Positions 45,603-56,879 of a stretch of 64,000 nucleotides of DNA are shown here, piece after piece (positions within the stretch are counted from its first letter, which is position 1; each line of letters begins with the position of its first letter). The stretch is from Undaria pinnatifida (lineage: Eukaryota; Sar; Phaeophyceae; Laminariales; Alariaceae): contig JABAKD010000025.1 of the NCBI GenBank assembly GCA_012845835.1, positions 6,520,319 to 6,584,318 of the forward strand. Reading direction: 5' to 3'. Made by a program: the position numbers and the translations under genes. Under the pieces are notes generated by a model that made no database searches, was not told the DNA's origin, and saw nothing but the letters and a program-made list of their open reading frames with translations.

Positions 45603-46020
45603 AGCTGAGCCAAATCGTTCAGGTTATATTTTTGGGGGGATTTGGGGACGATGACGATTATTGGTTAACTACCCGGGGTCATCCCCGCGTAATCAATCTG
45701 TGGTTTTCTCAACTAGCCCCGTAATGAGACCCAGCTGAGCCAAATCGTCCAGTTTACATTGTTTTTGGGGTTCGGGGACGGCAACGGTTTTTTGGTAAAT
45801 TACCCGGGGTCATCCCTGCGTAATCAGGTTTGAGTGTTTTTCAACTCTGTAGTGAGACCCAGCTGAGCCAAATCATTAGTTTTCATTTTCTGGGACTTTA
45901 GGACGGAGACGGTTTTCGATAGACTACTCGGGGGTCATCCCTGCGTAATTTGTATATGGTTTTCTCAACTAGCCCCGTAATGAGACCTAGCTGAGCCTAA
46001 TCGTTTAGTTTTCATCCTGC
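45603..46020 (+). repeat. Tandem repeat (about 128-130 bp, 3.3 copies) in the Copia 3' untranslated region
   Basis: Units start AGCTGAGCCAAATCGT at 45603, 45733, 45861 and 45989 (partial). Each has GGGGACG..GACG.TT, ACCCGGGGTCATCC.CGCGTAAT and CTCAACTAGCCCCGTAATGAGACC. They lie between the RNase H stop and the 3' LTR, where Copia elements are usually compact, giving an unusually long non-coding 3' region of about 1.28 kb. Confidence 0.92.
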
Positions 46021-46100
46021 AAGGAGGGGTCACGCCCACCTGTTACCGCTTGTGCGGGGAAGGATTCGCTTGGCCACTTGAGAGGATTATGGCTCGTTCA

Positions 46101-46180
46101 GTAAGAAAAAGGTCTCAAACTCGACGAGTTCGATACGTCTGAACCCGAGGGCGACTAACGTTTTCGCGAGCTGATTTGAA
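46101..46180 (+). repeat. Displaced duplicate of the RT/RNase H junction in the Copia 3' region
   Basis: GAAAAAGGTCTCAAACTCGA, CGAGTTCGATACGTCTGAACC and GAGGGCGACTAACGTTTTCGCGAGCTGAT match the coding stretch at 44811-44880 (AGAAAGGGCCTTAAACTCGA, AGAGTTCGATGCGACTGAAC, GAGGGTGACTGGCC). About 75 bp are duplicated out of context, with roughly 80% identity by eye. It lies just after the 128-bp tandem array. Confidence 0.8.
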
Positions 46181-46806
46181 TTGTTTCTTGTCGGATTATT
46201 CTGCATATATTAGCTGGATTTTCGTACTTTTAAAGAGTGCATGGTAGTTAGGGAGGCAAGTAACTACTTCTTTGTTTTTGAAACATTACTGTTTTTACGA
46301 TTGCGTTGTCTAGTATGGCATTATCTTCCTCGGGATTTGAGCGTTGGGATTTGAATTGCTTTTTAGTGTGTACCCAGCCGGGAGGCGTTTGTCTCATTCG
46401 AAAGTGAGTTTTGAGACTGCTGTCCAATCACACTTGTTGGCACCCCTGTTCTATGGAGCTGACAACCGTTTTACAAGGAAAGCTGAATGCTGATTATAAG
46501 GCCGATGTTTGAGTTTTCGGATTTGAGTTTTCGGTCTATGAATTTCGGATTTGAGTTTTTGTATTTGGACTTAGGATTTTACGACTTACCAGGTAGATCT
46601 TAGGTTCGTGAAGATTGATGTTGAACACTGTCCCTGAATTGTATCTCTAGAGTTATGGAGTGCTTTTTAAGGACTATGGTGTTGCAATCTTTCTTGTCAC
46701 GGAGGTACTGGGAGGATATTGATTGACCGTGATTTTCATTGAATCGTTTTACCCTGATGCTATGACAATATAGCATCATACCGTACCATTTACGAAGCAG
46801 GGAGGC

Positions 46807-47093
46807 TGTTGATTGTATGCTTGGATATGATGCGGATATGATGACTGTTGAGTATTGTAGGGGTTTCCAGTGATATGTTGGCTACATGATAGCGGGATAT
46901 CGGGGTGGTGGAAATACTCCGCCTATTTATCCGCCTTTCTTCCTGGCGAGCGCACTGCACGCTGCGCCTTGGCTAGGAGCAACGTAATATATATTTGTAC
47001 GTCCTATAATTGTCTTCCTACCGGTGCCTCCACTACCCCACTATTGTCAGCTCAACGGGTAAGCCCTCTACGCTTCGTAGGGATCCACAAACA
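46807..47093 (+). repeat. 3' LTR of the Copia element
   Basis: Same 287-bp length and TG..CA ends as the 5' LTR, preceded by the purine-rich tract and followed by the ATATC target duplication. Differences from the 5' LTR cluster at 47005-47030 (ACGTCCTATAATTG against ACGTCAAATAATTG, and GGTGCCTCC against GGTGACGCC). Confidence 0.95.
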
Positions 47094-47098
47094 ATATC

Positions 47099-48070
47099 AC
47101 GTCATGATCTTTATAGCCATCCATGACGTAGCTTTCATTCATCCCCCCCCCGCCTCTAACGCCCCCTCCTTCCCCACACCCCGCACGATCGCCTAGATAC
47201 AGCACCGCGCGTAGAGTAGGCCCCTACATATATGATTAATACGCGCGATCGGAGGATCACACACAATGTTGCGAACATCAGTGTCGACCAAATCCTTGGT
47301 TTTAATGTTATATGTGACCTAATCCTCGTGAAAACCTCCCCCCCCCCCCGCTTTTTTTATTTCCCTTGCTTCCTCGTGCTTAAACGCCCCACCTACTAAC
47401 GAAATCCGACAGAGTAATAAACACTTCCACGCCCTGGATATCGCCTCTTTATCGTTTCAGAGTCGTCCATGCCGCTGCTGCAATGCCCACCCACCCCCGT
47501 CCCCAACGCCCCCTCTTTCCTCACCACTCGCACCATCGCCTAGACCTAGCACCACGCGTATTGCAAACCCCTACATCTATGCGACCTAAAGCCCTCCCCC
47601 CCCACCCTCGGCCCCTCCCGCCACATTCCTCCCCTTCCCCCACAAGAAATATTTATAGTTTCCACGCACAAATAGACCTGCCCCACCCGTCCCCTCCCCC
47701 CCCTCCCCCCCTCCCGTCCCCCTTTCCATCAAAATCAGGCTCCCACGTTCTTAAACACTGTGCCCTCCCCTCACCGGATATTCGACTTACAGGATTCACT
47801 TGATAAACTGATGCATTTCCTTCCAAAGCTGTTAGATTTTGTCCCCCTCAGAAACGGGTTTAATAGTTTCCGCGCACAGACTGCCTAGCATCACCCTGTC
47901 GACCCTGATAGCTACACTGTAGTTGCAAGGGGAGTCGCCGACCTATATCCTCAATGAGGACACACAGCCCGTAATACGCGCGATCGGAGTGTCACACACA
48001 GCTTGCAAAGATGAGTTTCGACAAAATATTCGATTTCACAGCTGGAGTGTATCTTTATTTTTATATTATG
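47099..48070 (+). repeat. Right arm end: C-rich subunits and TR-A copy
   Basis: Two rounds of the subunit series: CATCCATG.CGTAGC, C tract, CGCC.CCTCCTTCC, and GC.CGATCGCCTAGA.CTAGCACC. Next come the TATAGTTTCCACGCACAAATAGACCTG unit, a C tract, ATTCGACTTACAGGATTCACTTGATAAACTGATGCATTTCC, and the full TR-A (47827-48070) ending CAGCTGGAGTGTATC with an AT-rich tail. It mirrors 30961-32330 on the opposite strand. Confidence 0.88.
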
Positions 48071-50364
48071 TATATGTTCAAGTACAGCTTGTACTTTCAT
48101 ATTGGGGCGGGAGGTCCGAATCTGGCGCCCAGTCCGCTCGAAACCCATTCCGAACCGACCTGCAGACCGGAAAAAAAACGCCTAATATCGAGGAACGGGC
48201 GTCGTTGTCCTGGCATCTGTAATAAGCATTGGACTCAACTTACGCGGTCTGGCGAATCTCACTCGCGAGACTGCTGTATGCTCGGTAGCTGTCCAAGCTC
48301 ATTCCATTCAATATCTGCAGATTCTTCCATCTGACGAAATATATGCTTGTTTGGCTTCGAGAACTGGTCAAGAAATATGATTGATTGATCGTGTGTAATT
48401 GAGCATCCTTTATCGTTCTTCACTACTGTTGCCCGCCTACCAATCCGTCACAAACTGACTGCTTTTGCCTGATACTCGCTTACATCAGTCTCACCCGACC
48501 CCAGCGGCTTGCAATATCGTACATCGACTCGAGACGGCTCCAAGTGACACCCAGCGAGCTTCTGACATGAAAGGGCAACCACGACAAAACCCGTGAAATC
48601 TGCTCTCACAACTTACCGACCTTACAACTACATGCTGGCAATCAGTTCTGCACCACGACTTTCGTATTATTCTCAACTTCTCCTTGAAATCTTCCAGTAC
48701 GTAGTACCCAACGACGACCTTCCCACCTACCAAAAAACCGTGACTACCAGATAGATCCATGTCCTACTCCAAGATATACCCACGACTACGAGCGTAGGTC
48801 AACTTCAACACCAGGTACTCGTGTGTAGGTGTCTTCAAATTTTCCTTGCATCTATTCCGAACGTGAATTATCAACATACGTTATGAAATTTTGACTCATC
48901 TTTATCAAATTATCAATTGAATTATGACTTGTTACCACATATCATAAGGGTGATGTATCTCAACCGTAGGAAGTGACGAAGCTCCAACGCAGGTTGTGAC
49001 TAGCGTTCTTCAAAAGGCAACGGCCGCAGAATGTGGGCAGTGTATACAAACACTGGACAGAGGCGAAGAGTCGAATATCTCAGGATGAGATAGGGACGGA
49101 ACTCGAAAAAATGAGAGGTGTGCGGGGCGAGCCCTCGCATCACCCTCGGACGAAAGGGACAGACAACATGCCGAGGAAGACACGTAAAAGGCTCCTCAAG
49201 GTGCCTCGGAACGTCGTATCCTTTCCTTGTGGCTCGGTGCGTTGGGTACAGACACATTCCTTCGAGGACGATATTCCGTGGAGAACTCAAGGGACGTTCA
49301 TAGACATCGCCCGGAGGACAATATTCCGCGGATAATTCACGGAAAGTTCTCAGTGGTTCCAGGTTTATGAATAGACATACAAGTCGGTTGTTGGGTTCGC
49401 ACAGCTGTGACTTACAACCCCCTCATAAATAATGTAGGGCTCTAGGATGTCTCGTAATGATCTTCGATCATTCATCGAGAGTCTTGTACATTACTTTTTT
49501 CTGGTGGAAATCGATGGAGGCTTCCATGGGAAATGGATCACTTCTAAGGAATCGCCAAAGAAAGTGGTCGAAGCCGCTATGGACAGGAAGCAGTTCGGGC
49601 TTCCATGAAAGTAGTAGTGTTCCGGAGTAGCCGGGCAAGTCGGCTTAGTTATGGCGCAACTGCTTAGTTACGAATTCGATCGTGGAACTTGTTCACGAAT
49701 CGTTGTACAGTACCCCCCCCAACTTTTCTTTACCGACATCGCCGTTTTTCAAAGCAGCTATCTCCGGAAAGACGGTGCCCCTTGACACCCCGACGTCATC
49801 GTTCGATAGTCCGTTGCAAGTGAGAATACATAGGAACATATATGTTCTATAGCATCCTTCCCAGTGTCGAGCAGCTATGATATACAAGTTTAAGAAATTC
49901 GCTGGTTTGGGGGGAGGCTATCGCACGACCAGTCTTAACCAGGTGGCTCTTTGAATCTCACCCTTCCCGGCCAGCAGAATAGCTGGCTACCGGAGTCCAG
50001 GCTTTCCAGCGTCGTAGATGTTGCGAGAGTCTCGCAAACACGACGATCGATGCGTGGGTGCAAGCGGGCAGTGGTCCTGACGTTTAAGTCATTGTTATTT
50101 AGCACGTTATCGGTTCCTTGAAATTTCCTTCTTAATGAACGGATTCTTCCTGTCGTGGCGGCATTCAGTAAACACGAGGCTACGAGGCAGAAAACTCAGC
50201 CGCCAGCCCTGTTCCCTTGGACAGGCGTTCCTCCTACGGAGATGAACCCGTCTCTTTGATGAAACACCCCTCCCACGCCCGCAGAGTAATCGCCCCCTTC
50301 TCGGCGCCCAATTCGCCTTGACTACGAAAACACGGTCCACCATTTTGATTTTTGGCTCCCCCGC
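48071..50364. other. Unassigned stretch between fold-back and GGAAGCTTCC cluster
   Basis: No gene recognised. The words GAGGAACGGGCGTCGTTGTCCT (about 48191) match 39163-39185 near the inverted arm, so the first 150 bp may still belong to the repeat family. Short duplicated words GA.GA.ATATTCCG.GGA.AA occur at 49265 and 49315. ORFs are under 101 codons. GGCTTCCATGG at about 49519 anticipates the following cluster. Confidence 0.4.
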
Positions 50365-50890
50365 TCGGCCGCCGCAACGATTGAAGCTTTCATGGAAGTA
50401 ATGGAAGCATCATACAAAAAAAAAGTGGACAATTTCCATGGAAGGGGTGAAGCTTCCATGTCGGTAGCTAACTCTTACACAACTTCTACTGGAAGCTTCC
50501 GTGAACGTTGCCACAGAGTTTACTGGACGTTGAAGCTTTCATGAAAGCTTCCGTGGTAGCTTCCATGGAGTTTGTGGAAGCATTCATGGAAGTGGAGGAA
50601 GCTTTCATGGACGCCTTCTGGAAGTTGTAGGGGTTTTGGCGGAAGCTACTTCGTTCCACGGAGGTACTGGAATTTCCCACAGACGCGACGGTGAAAAATT
50701 CTGTGGAAGCCACCATGGAAGCTACAATGGAAACTTCCACGGAATTCAGGAAAGCTTCCACGGATTCTTCAGATAGTAAGCTTTCACGGAAGGTTCGGTT
50801 CGTGTATTCCCGTGGAGTTTTGCCGAAGCTTGCATGGAAGCAGTGGAAATTATCACGGAAGAAACTGACGCTATCATGGGATAAGATTAT
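50365..50890. repeat. GGAAGCTTCC / TTCCATGGAAG palindrome-rich cluster
   Basis: The words GAAGCTTTCATGGAAG, TTCCATGGA, GGAAGCTTCCGTG and GGAAGCCACCATGGAAG recur every 15-30 bp in both orientations across about 520 bp. A HindIII-like AAGCTT or NcoI-like CCATGG core makes most words self-complementary. The grammar parallels the CCGCGG satellites but the sequence differs. Ser/Thr-rich ORFs across it are artefacts. Confidence 0.8.
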
Positions 50891-51110
50891 TCTACACCGC
50901 GTAAGTGCACTTGCTCCATCAAAGCTTGACTCGCCTCATTGTACGTCCTTGAAACGTTGAACTCTGTCTCTTCCTCTGTCAACGACACTGCAGTATGTAT
51001 CAGCCCGTGTTGCCACACACTCTGCCGTCGTAGTTCAACAAAAAGTCGACTTTGTATACGAATTGAAAAGTGCGATTACGACCCACCGACGGTCTGGACT
51101 AGGAATATTA

Positions 51111-54100
51111 TATATTATAAAAAATGAAAATACACTGCAGCTGTGATATCGAAGATTTCGTCGAAACTCATCTTTGCAAGCTGTGTGTGATACTCCGATC
51201 GCGCGTATTACGAGTTGTGTGTCCTCATAAAGGATATAGGTCGTCGACTCTCCTTACAACTACAGCGTAGCTATCAGGGTCAACAGGGTGATTTTAGTCA
51301 GTCTGTGCGCGGAAACTATAAAACCCGTTCCTGAGGGGGACGAAATCTGACAGCTGTGGAGGAAAATGTATCAATTTGTCAAGTGAATCCTGTAAGCCGA
51401 ATAACCGGTGAGGGGGGGGGGCGGAGTTTTGAAGGACGTGGGGGCCTGGTTATGATCAAAAGCGAGCTGGGTTGGAGGGGGAGAGGGGGGGGAAGGGGGG
51501 GGGGGGCGGACGAGGGGCAATTTGTGCATGTAAGCTATAAATCCTCGTAAGGGGATAAATCTGACGGTTTTAGAAGAAAAAAAATAAAATGCACCAGTTT
51601 ATCATGGGGGGGGGTTGGAGCGGGGGTGGGGCGTGTGGGGCAGCTCAATCTGTGCGTGGAAACTTTACATTATTTTGAGTGGATAAATGTGACGGTTTTG
51701 GAAGTAATGCATCAGTTTATCATGTATATCCTGGGGTAAGTCGAACAATCAGTGGGTAGAGAGAGGGTGGAGTTTTCGAGGGGGTGAGGTTGGGATGGGT
51801 TGGCGGGGAGGGGGCAGGGGGAGCGGGGGGGGGGGGGGGGGGGGGGAAGGAAGGGTTTTAGGTGAGGGGTTTGTTATACGTGTGGTGCTAGGTCCAGGCG
51901 ATGGTGCGGGTGATGGGGAAGAAGGGGGCGTTCGATGCGGAGGGGGGGGGGGGGGGGGGGAGCAGCGGCATGGATGGCTCTCGACAGATAATGAGGTGAT
52001 ATCCTGTGCGTGAAGTGTTTATTTATCTGGTGGATTTTTATATTAGGCGGGGCGTTTGAGCAAGGGAGAGCGAGAGGGGGGGGGGGGGGAATTTTAGGAG
52101 GTTTAGGTCACAAATAATATTCAAATACACTTCGGCTGTGAGATCAAAGATATGTAGGGGCTTGTTATACGCGTGGTGCTAGGTCTAGGCGATCGTGTGG
52201 GTAGTTGGAAAAGAGGGGGCGTTGGAGGGGGGGTTTGGGGGTGGGGGTTGGGGAGAAAGAAATGAAAACTACGTCATGGTCAGAACGATAATAACGTGAT
52301 ATCAACTGCGTATTTATAGGTGTTTATTACTCTGGCCGATATCGACTGTGAGTAGGGCGTTTGGACAAGCTAGGCGGAAGGGGGGGGAAATCGGGGGACG
52401 GGGGGGGAGAGGGGGGGGGGGGGGGCGGGGGGGGAGAAGGGTTGTGGTTTTTTATGAACAAGAGGCGTCAGAGCAGGGGGAGGGGAGGGGGGGGGTGGCG
52501 CGGGGTGGGGGGCGGGACATTTCAATATGTGCGCGGAAACTATACATCCTCAAAGGGGACAAGCCTGACGATTGAAGCAATAAGACATCCCTTTATATCA
52601 TCTGCCTTGTAATGTTTACTATTCTAGAAAGTTTGATGTTAGATGCAGCATGCAACCCAGTGTTTTAGTGTAGAAAATAACGTGTTAAATCTTCATCATT
52701 TGTTGTTGTATGATACATGGATCGAAAGCTAGAATATTTTATAGAATATTTGTAGTTGCTGGCATCGCTATTTATAAGAAAGAGATACATATTGTCAAAT
52801 ACAACAGGCGAGGTGATGTGGTCATGCACTGTTTGTCACCACCATCATACAGTTACCAATTTTTTCTGACATCGCTAATTATACGAAAGAGATACGTACT
52901 GCCAGATAAAACATGAGAGGTGATGTATGTGGCCATTAACTGTCTCCGCCATTGAGCATTAGAGGGAGAGATGCGAATCGTCAGTTTTTAAGGAACGCTT
53001 GGTATACATGCGCTCAATTACGTTACCTCGTTAGTCATACTTGGTATGCACGCGCTCAATTACGTTACGTCGTTAGTCACACTTCGCTTGGCATAGGTTG
53101 GCAGGCGATCATGCAGACGGTATGTACGAAATACCGTACGTAATGGGTTGGGAAGGTTGCTTACCCCAATTTTAACATATCTGCCTGTGCATACTTTCCA
53201 AATTTATTTTGTCTCAACTAAATGTACGATTTCACGCTCATGATTTTACCTTGCCGATGTGGGGCTCTGAGGTCGTCGATTTTAAGTCAGATACATCCTA
53301 CAAATACATCAGGCGAGGTGGGTATGTAATGTCATATGTATGCAATGTCATCACTATTGACCGCGAGGGTGACTTTACTTCGTTAGGTATATGGTAATGT
53401 GTTTCGTAGAGGTCGTCTCAGGTGGGTATGCGATGGGTCGGCAGTGTGGTTTGCCGGAATTTTATCAGGTCTGCCTGTATTGTCTCAAATGTACGATTTC
53501 ACGCCCATGATTTTTACCGTGCCGCTTTGGGGCTCTGAGGTCGCCAATCTTAAGACAGAGATACATCTTACAAATACAGCAGTTGATGTGGGCATGCAAT
53601 GTCATATATATGCGATGTCACTACTATTGAACGCGAGGGTGACTTTACTTCGTTAGGCATATGCTACTGCGTTTCGTTAAGGTTGCCTCACGTGGACATG
53701 CGATTTCACCACTATTGAACGCGAGGGTGACTTTACCTCGTTAGGCATATGCTACTGCGTTTGGTATGGTAGAAATTGTCAGGCAATCATATAAGCGGAT
53801 GGCGGCACGAAATACCCTGCGTAATAGGTTGGTCGTGTGGTTTACCGCAGTGTTAACATCCCTGTATGTACTTACTTTTCACATTATTATGGACTATTAA
53901 AGTGTACGCTTATACGTCCTGTTTTCTCCCCACTGTCGTCGAAGATGTTGTGGTCCTGTAGATGTTGCGTCCATGTCTGGTGCTCTTGTTAATGATGCTA
54001 ATGTAACATGCCCTAACGTGGAGTAGATGATCGCTGAGTGGTGTTCCTTTCCATTATATCAAACCAGGTAGTATATGTCAACGCAACCGTTTGCTTGAAA

Positions 54101-54250
54101 ACGACAAATAAAATTCCGCACACACCTGATACAGAGGAGACGCGGCCCGAAGATTGTTCAGTATACCGACGGTCAGGAACAGGTTATCGAGCAGCGCACT
54201 TGATTTTTACTACCGCTCCTCACTCCACCTAAGACACTACGGGCATGCGT
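51111..54250 (+). repeat. Segmental duplicate of 30961-33958 (TR-A plus left arm)
   Basis: Begins at the same base of TR-A (TATATTATAAAAAATG) and follows the same order: TR-A to 51360, G-tract subunits to about 52530, the CATCTGCCTTGTAATGTTTA junction, the 292-bp internal tandem, and the terminal CGAAGATTGTTCAGTATACCGACG..GGGCATGCGT. It is slightly longer because some G arrays are expanded and one extra subunit is present near 52260-52370. Homology stops abruptly at 54250, before the retroelement at 54364. Confidence 0.92.
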
Positions 54251-54363
54251 ATATATGAGTAATGGAAATCGTCCATCTCCGCTTGTGTCGTGAGTGCCCG
54301 TTGTAACTCTCTATCTATGATACATTGTTCTCATCACATTGTAATTAACAACACAATCAAATA

Positions 54364-54652
54364 TGTAAGAATGTCGGGACAGTCTGGACTTTTTGCGGAA
54401 CGAATAGGAAATATCGGAGAACCGGGTAGCATAGCGGGGGTGGTTCCAGGGGGAGGAACGGTAGAAAAATAGGAGAACCTCAGCAGCAACAACGTAGCAC
54501 AGCAGCAGCGTGTATCGGGCACAACAACCGGTAGAAGAAGAAGGAAGTAGCGCCCACGCAGCAGCGACAGCAGCAGCAGTAGCAATAGGGAGAAGACCGT
54601 CGCAGGAGCATAGGGGTAGAGAGGCGGCGCGTGGAGACACCAATCGCAATCT
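54364..54652 (+). repeat. A1 split direct repeat
   Basis: TGTAAGAATGTCGGGACAG through TATCGGAGAACCGGGTAGCATAGC, CAGCAACAACGTAGCACAGCAG, GTAGCGCCCACGCAGCAGCG and GACACCAATCGCAATCT. It matches A2 with an extra CAGCAG-rich stretch in A2. The repeat contains CAG runs that give minus-strand Leu-rich ORFs without meaning. It ends 15 bp before the gag-like ATG. Confidence 0.9.
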
Positions 54653-54666
54653 ATCGGAGAAGAATC

Positions 54667-56362
54667 ATGGCTGGGAGAGAGGTGTACGAAGACGTGTCAT
54701 CGTCACAAAAACGTGAAGCAGGCCTCCAGGCGAAAATCAGAAAGCTGCGGACGAAGATGGAAGAGACGGAATGCATGAGGGAAGAAGGGCTGGAGAGGAG
54801 AGGTATAGTAAGGAGAGCGAAGGGTTGCGCCGACGACGTGCGGGAGATACAAAAGCCGGGAGACAAGACAACAGGCTCCCAGAAGGAGGGTAACGGTGAT
54901 AACCTATTTTTTTCGTGAACAACTGGGAATAGAGAGAGACGAAGCTGGAAGTAGAAGGGCGGAAGAGAGGTAGAAAGCAATATTTGTGCGCGAGGTTGAG
55001 AAGGAGGTTCGTAGAAGGATGCGCGCGAGAGAAACGAGTAAGGACATGACCGACGAAATGGATGAACTTGCAAGTAACCCACAACGGCAGGAGCGGCACA
55101 AAGAGCCGAGGAGGCAAGCCCGGCACCGTTAGCCGAAGGAACAGAAAGACATGGGCCACCCCCGCAAACGCAGAGCGGCCTCATATGACATGGAGGCCGG
55201 GGAGGGTAGGGAAAGAACGAAACAATTTTTACTCTGGTAGAATGCCGCTGGACGACGGAGCGAAAGCCAAGAGGTCGAGAGATGGGAAGCAGGAGACAGG
55301 GGCCCGCAAATAGAACCCACAGCGGAGGACGGTTACTGGAGGCAGATGAGACAGGAACACGGAGAAGGGTTGGAAGGAAGGCGTGGAGGTCCAATCACAG
55401 AACCTACAGCCCAGAACAGCTATTGGGGAGGTAGGAAGGGAGGACCGGAACAGGGAGGGTGGATACAAGGGGGGAAAGGGAAACGCCAGCACAGGTATAA
55501 CGCAGCGATTGAAGGCTGGTGGTTTAGCGACGAAAAGCGTAGAGGCGGGTGGACGGGGCAACCGGCCGGGGACGGCTACTCGGGGACGTCGAGAGGAAGG
55601 GCCAATAAGAGGCGAGGATGGGAAGACAAGGAGGCGGCACCGGGGTGGGAGAGACGATAAAGGTTTGGGGGCGAAGGGTGAAAGTGGGGAGAAAGGGGAG
55701 CTGACAGGGACACAGGCCCCAGCAGCTACTTCAGGGAGCCGGAACATCATCATGGGCGCAGGTGATGGACATAGGGATGGTCATGTGGTGGGTAATCAGG
55801 GCAGACAGGGGAGTATCGCCATTGGGTTCGGTGAAGGAACGGGCGATGTCTTCGTTGTGCCGTGAGCGGTTCGTTATGAACCGGAAAGGAGAGGGGGACC
55901 TGATGCGTTTTCCCGACCTAGACATGACCATGTATTCGAGGACAAAGAAGTCGAGGAAGCGCCAGAGTGAGGGGGAGACAGTCTTGCCAGTCAGGGTGGA
56001 GGCTATTGTGGGTGTGATTCTGTACATGGCAAGGCTCGCGACGGACATGCACACAAAGATGGGGGCGGGAAGCGTTAGGACGGGTGGAGAATCAATGGGG
56101 GAAAAGATTCCACAGCATAAAGGAAGGGGTAAAATATTTCTTCGTGACGAACAGAAAGCGGGTAGAGTCAGAGTACGTCCAGGATGAGTTCGTGACGCGG
56201 TTCAATATGGACCTAGCGGAGTTGGGGGAAGAAGTGCGGACGCAAGGGCTGAAGTTGAAGCGGGGGGGGAACACGTGGCTGACGGCAGAAGAGGCCGGGC
56301 CCCTACTAGTCCCGGAGTTTAAAGCAAGGCCGGCGTGGCTGGAAGTAACGCCGCTTACATGA
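54667..56362 (+). pseudogene. Gag-like ORF1 of the tyrosine-recombinase retroelement, broken
   Basis: Starts MAGREVYEDVSSSQKREA immediately after A1. The first 80 codons are charged and heptad-like (coiled coil likely), ending at a stop after DNLFFS (54918). Further pieces in other frames are 55762-56187 (FPDLDMTMYSRTKK) and 56084-56362 (SIKEGVKYFFVTNRKRVESEYVQ, ending in WLEVTPLT and TGA). No zinc knuckle is seen. The assignment as ORF1 rests on position and on the similarity of layout to other Ngaro-like elements, not on a recognised domain. The opposite-strand 247-codon ORF is a composition artefact of the purine-rich strand. Confidence 0.55.
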
Positions 56363-56879
56363 AAGGGGAGGGTGTGTGGAGGGCTGAGGAGGGAGAAAAG
56401 GGGTGGGGGGAAGGTAAGAAGAGGGCCACGGGCGGGGGGGAAAGGGGCGGGGGGGGAGGGGTGTAGCAGGAGAACACAAAGGTGAAGAAAAGCAGGAGGG
56501 GGGGGGAAGCAGGGAGTGTTACTTGTTATGAGCGGCAAGCCTTGTCCGTGCATGGAAAAGTGGGGGGATTTCAAGTTCGAACACGAAGGCGAGAAGGGAG
56601 GGAAAGATGAGCGAGTGGGGGGGGGGGAGGGATGACAAGCGGGCACCCCCGGGGAGGGTGAAGCTGGGGAAGAAGAAGGGCAAGAAGGACGAATGAGGGT
56701 ACGGGCCCCGCCGAAGCGCAGGGCCAGCCACGGACGACCGGGGACTGGGGGACGAATGCAAGAACAGAGAGGGCCACTGGGCAGACCAGAAAGGCTAGGA
56801 GACCAACATTGCCGGGGGGCCGACACCAAGGTCGGTCAGACCCATCAATTCAGGTGCAAAAAATAAGGGGCTCGAAGGA

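Larger units (their letters stand above)
39886..47093 (+). mobile_element. Ty1/copia LTR retrotransposon, structurally complete, coding-defective
   Basis: Has 287-bp LTRs beginning TGTTGATTGTATGC and ending ACAAACA, a 5-bp target duplication ATATC at 39881-39885 and 47094-47098, a purine-rich tract (AAGCAGGGAGGC) just before the 3' LTR, and domains in the Copia order gag, protease, integrase, RT, RNase H. A hand count gives about 10 differences between the LTRs (about 96.5% identity), so the insertion is fairly old. It lies in a fold-back subunit: the words TAATAAACACTTATAAGCCATTG before it and TAGCCATCCATGACGTAGC after it rejoin to the uninterrupted form seen at 39720-39780. Confidence 0.97.
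30961..48070. mobile_element. Large fold-back structure bounded by inverted TR-A copies
   Basis: TR-A at 30961-31210 (minus orientation) and TR-A at 47827-48070 (plus orientation) face each other as inverted termini. Inside the left terminus are G-tract arrays (31270-32210, 34660-36870). Inside the right terminus are the same subunits inverted, with C tracts (37220-38090, 39640-39800, 47140-47760). Subtracting the 7.2-kb Copia insertion and its duplicated site leaves about 9.9 kb. No transposase is recognised, so the class is unknown; a non-autonomous fold-back DNA transposon is one reading and nested copies of a smaller unit is another. Extra TR-A fragments inside (35130-35275, 37115-37182, 38112-38370) show that the structure is composite. 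Confidence 0.55.

Noticed and set aside
54651-55394. 247-codon minus-strand ORF
   Set aside because: Shadow of the purine-rich + strand of the retroelement gag-like region; Leu/Pro/Ser-rich and without domains.
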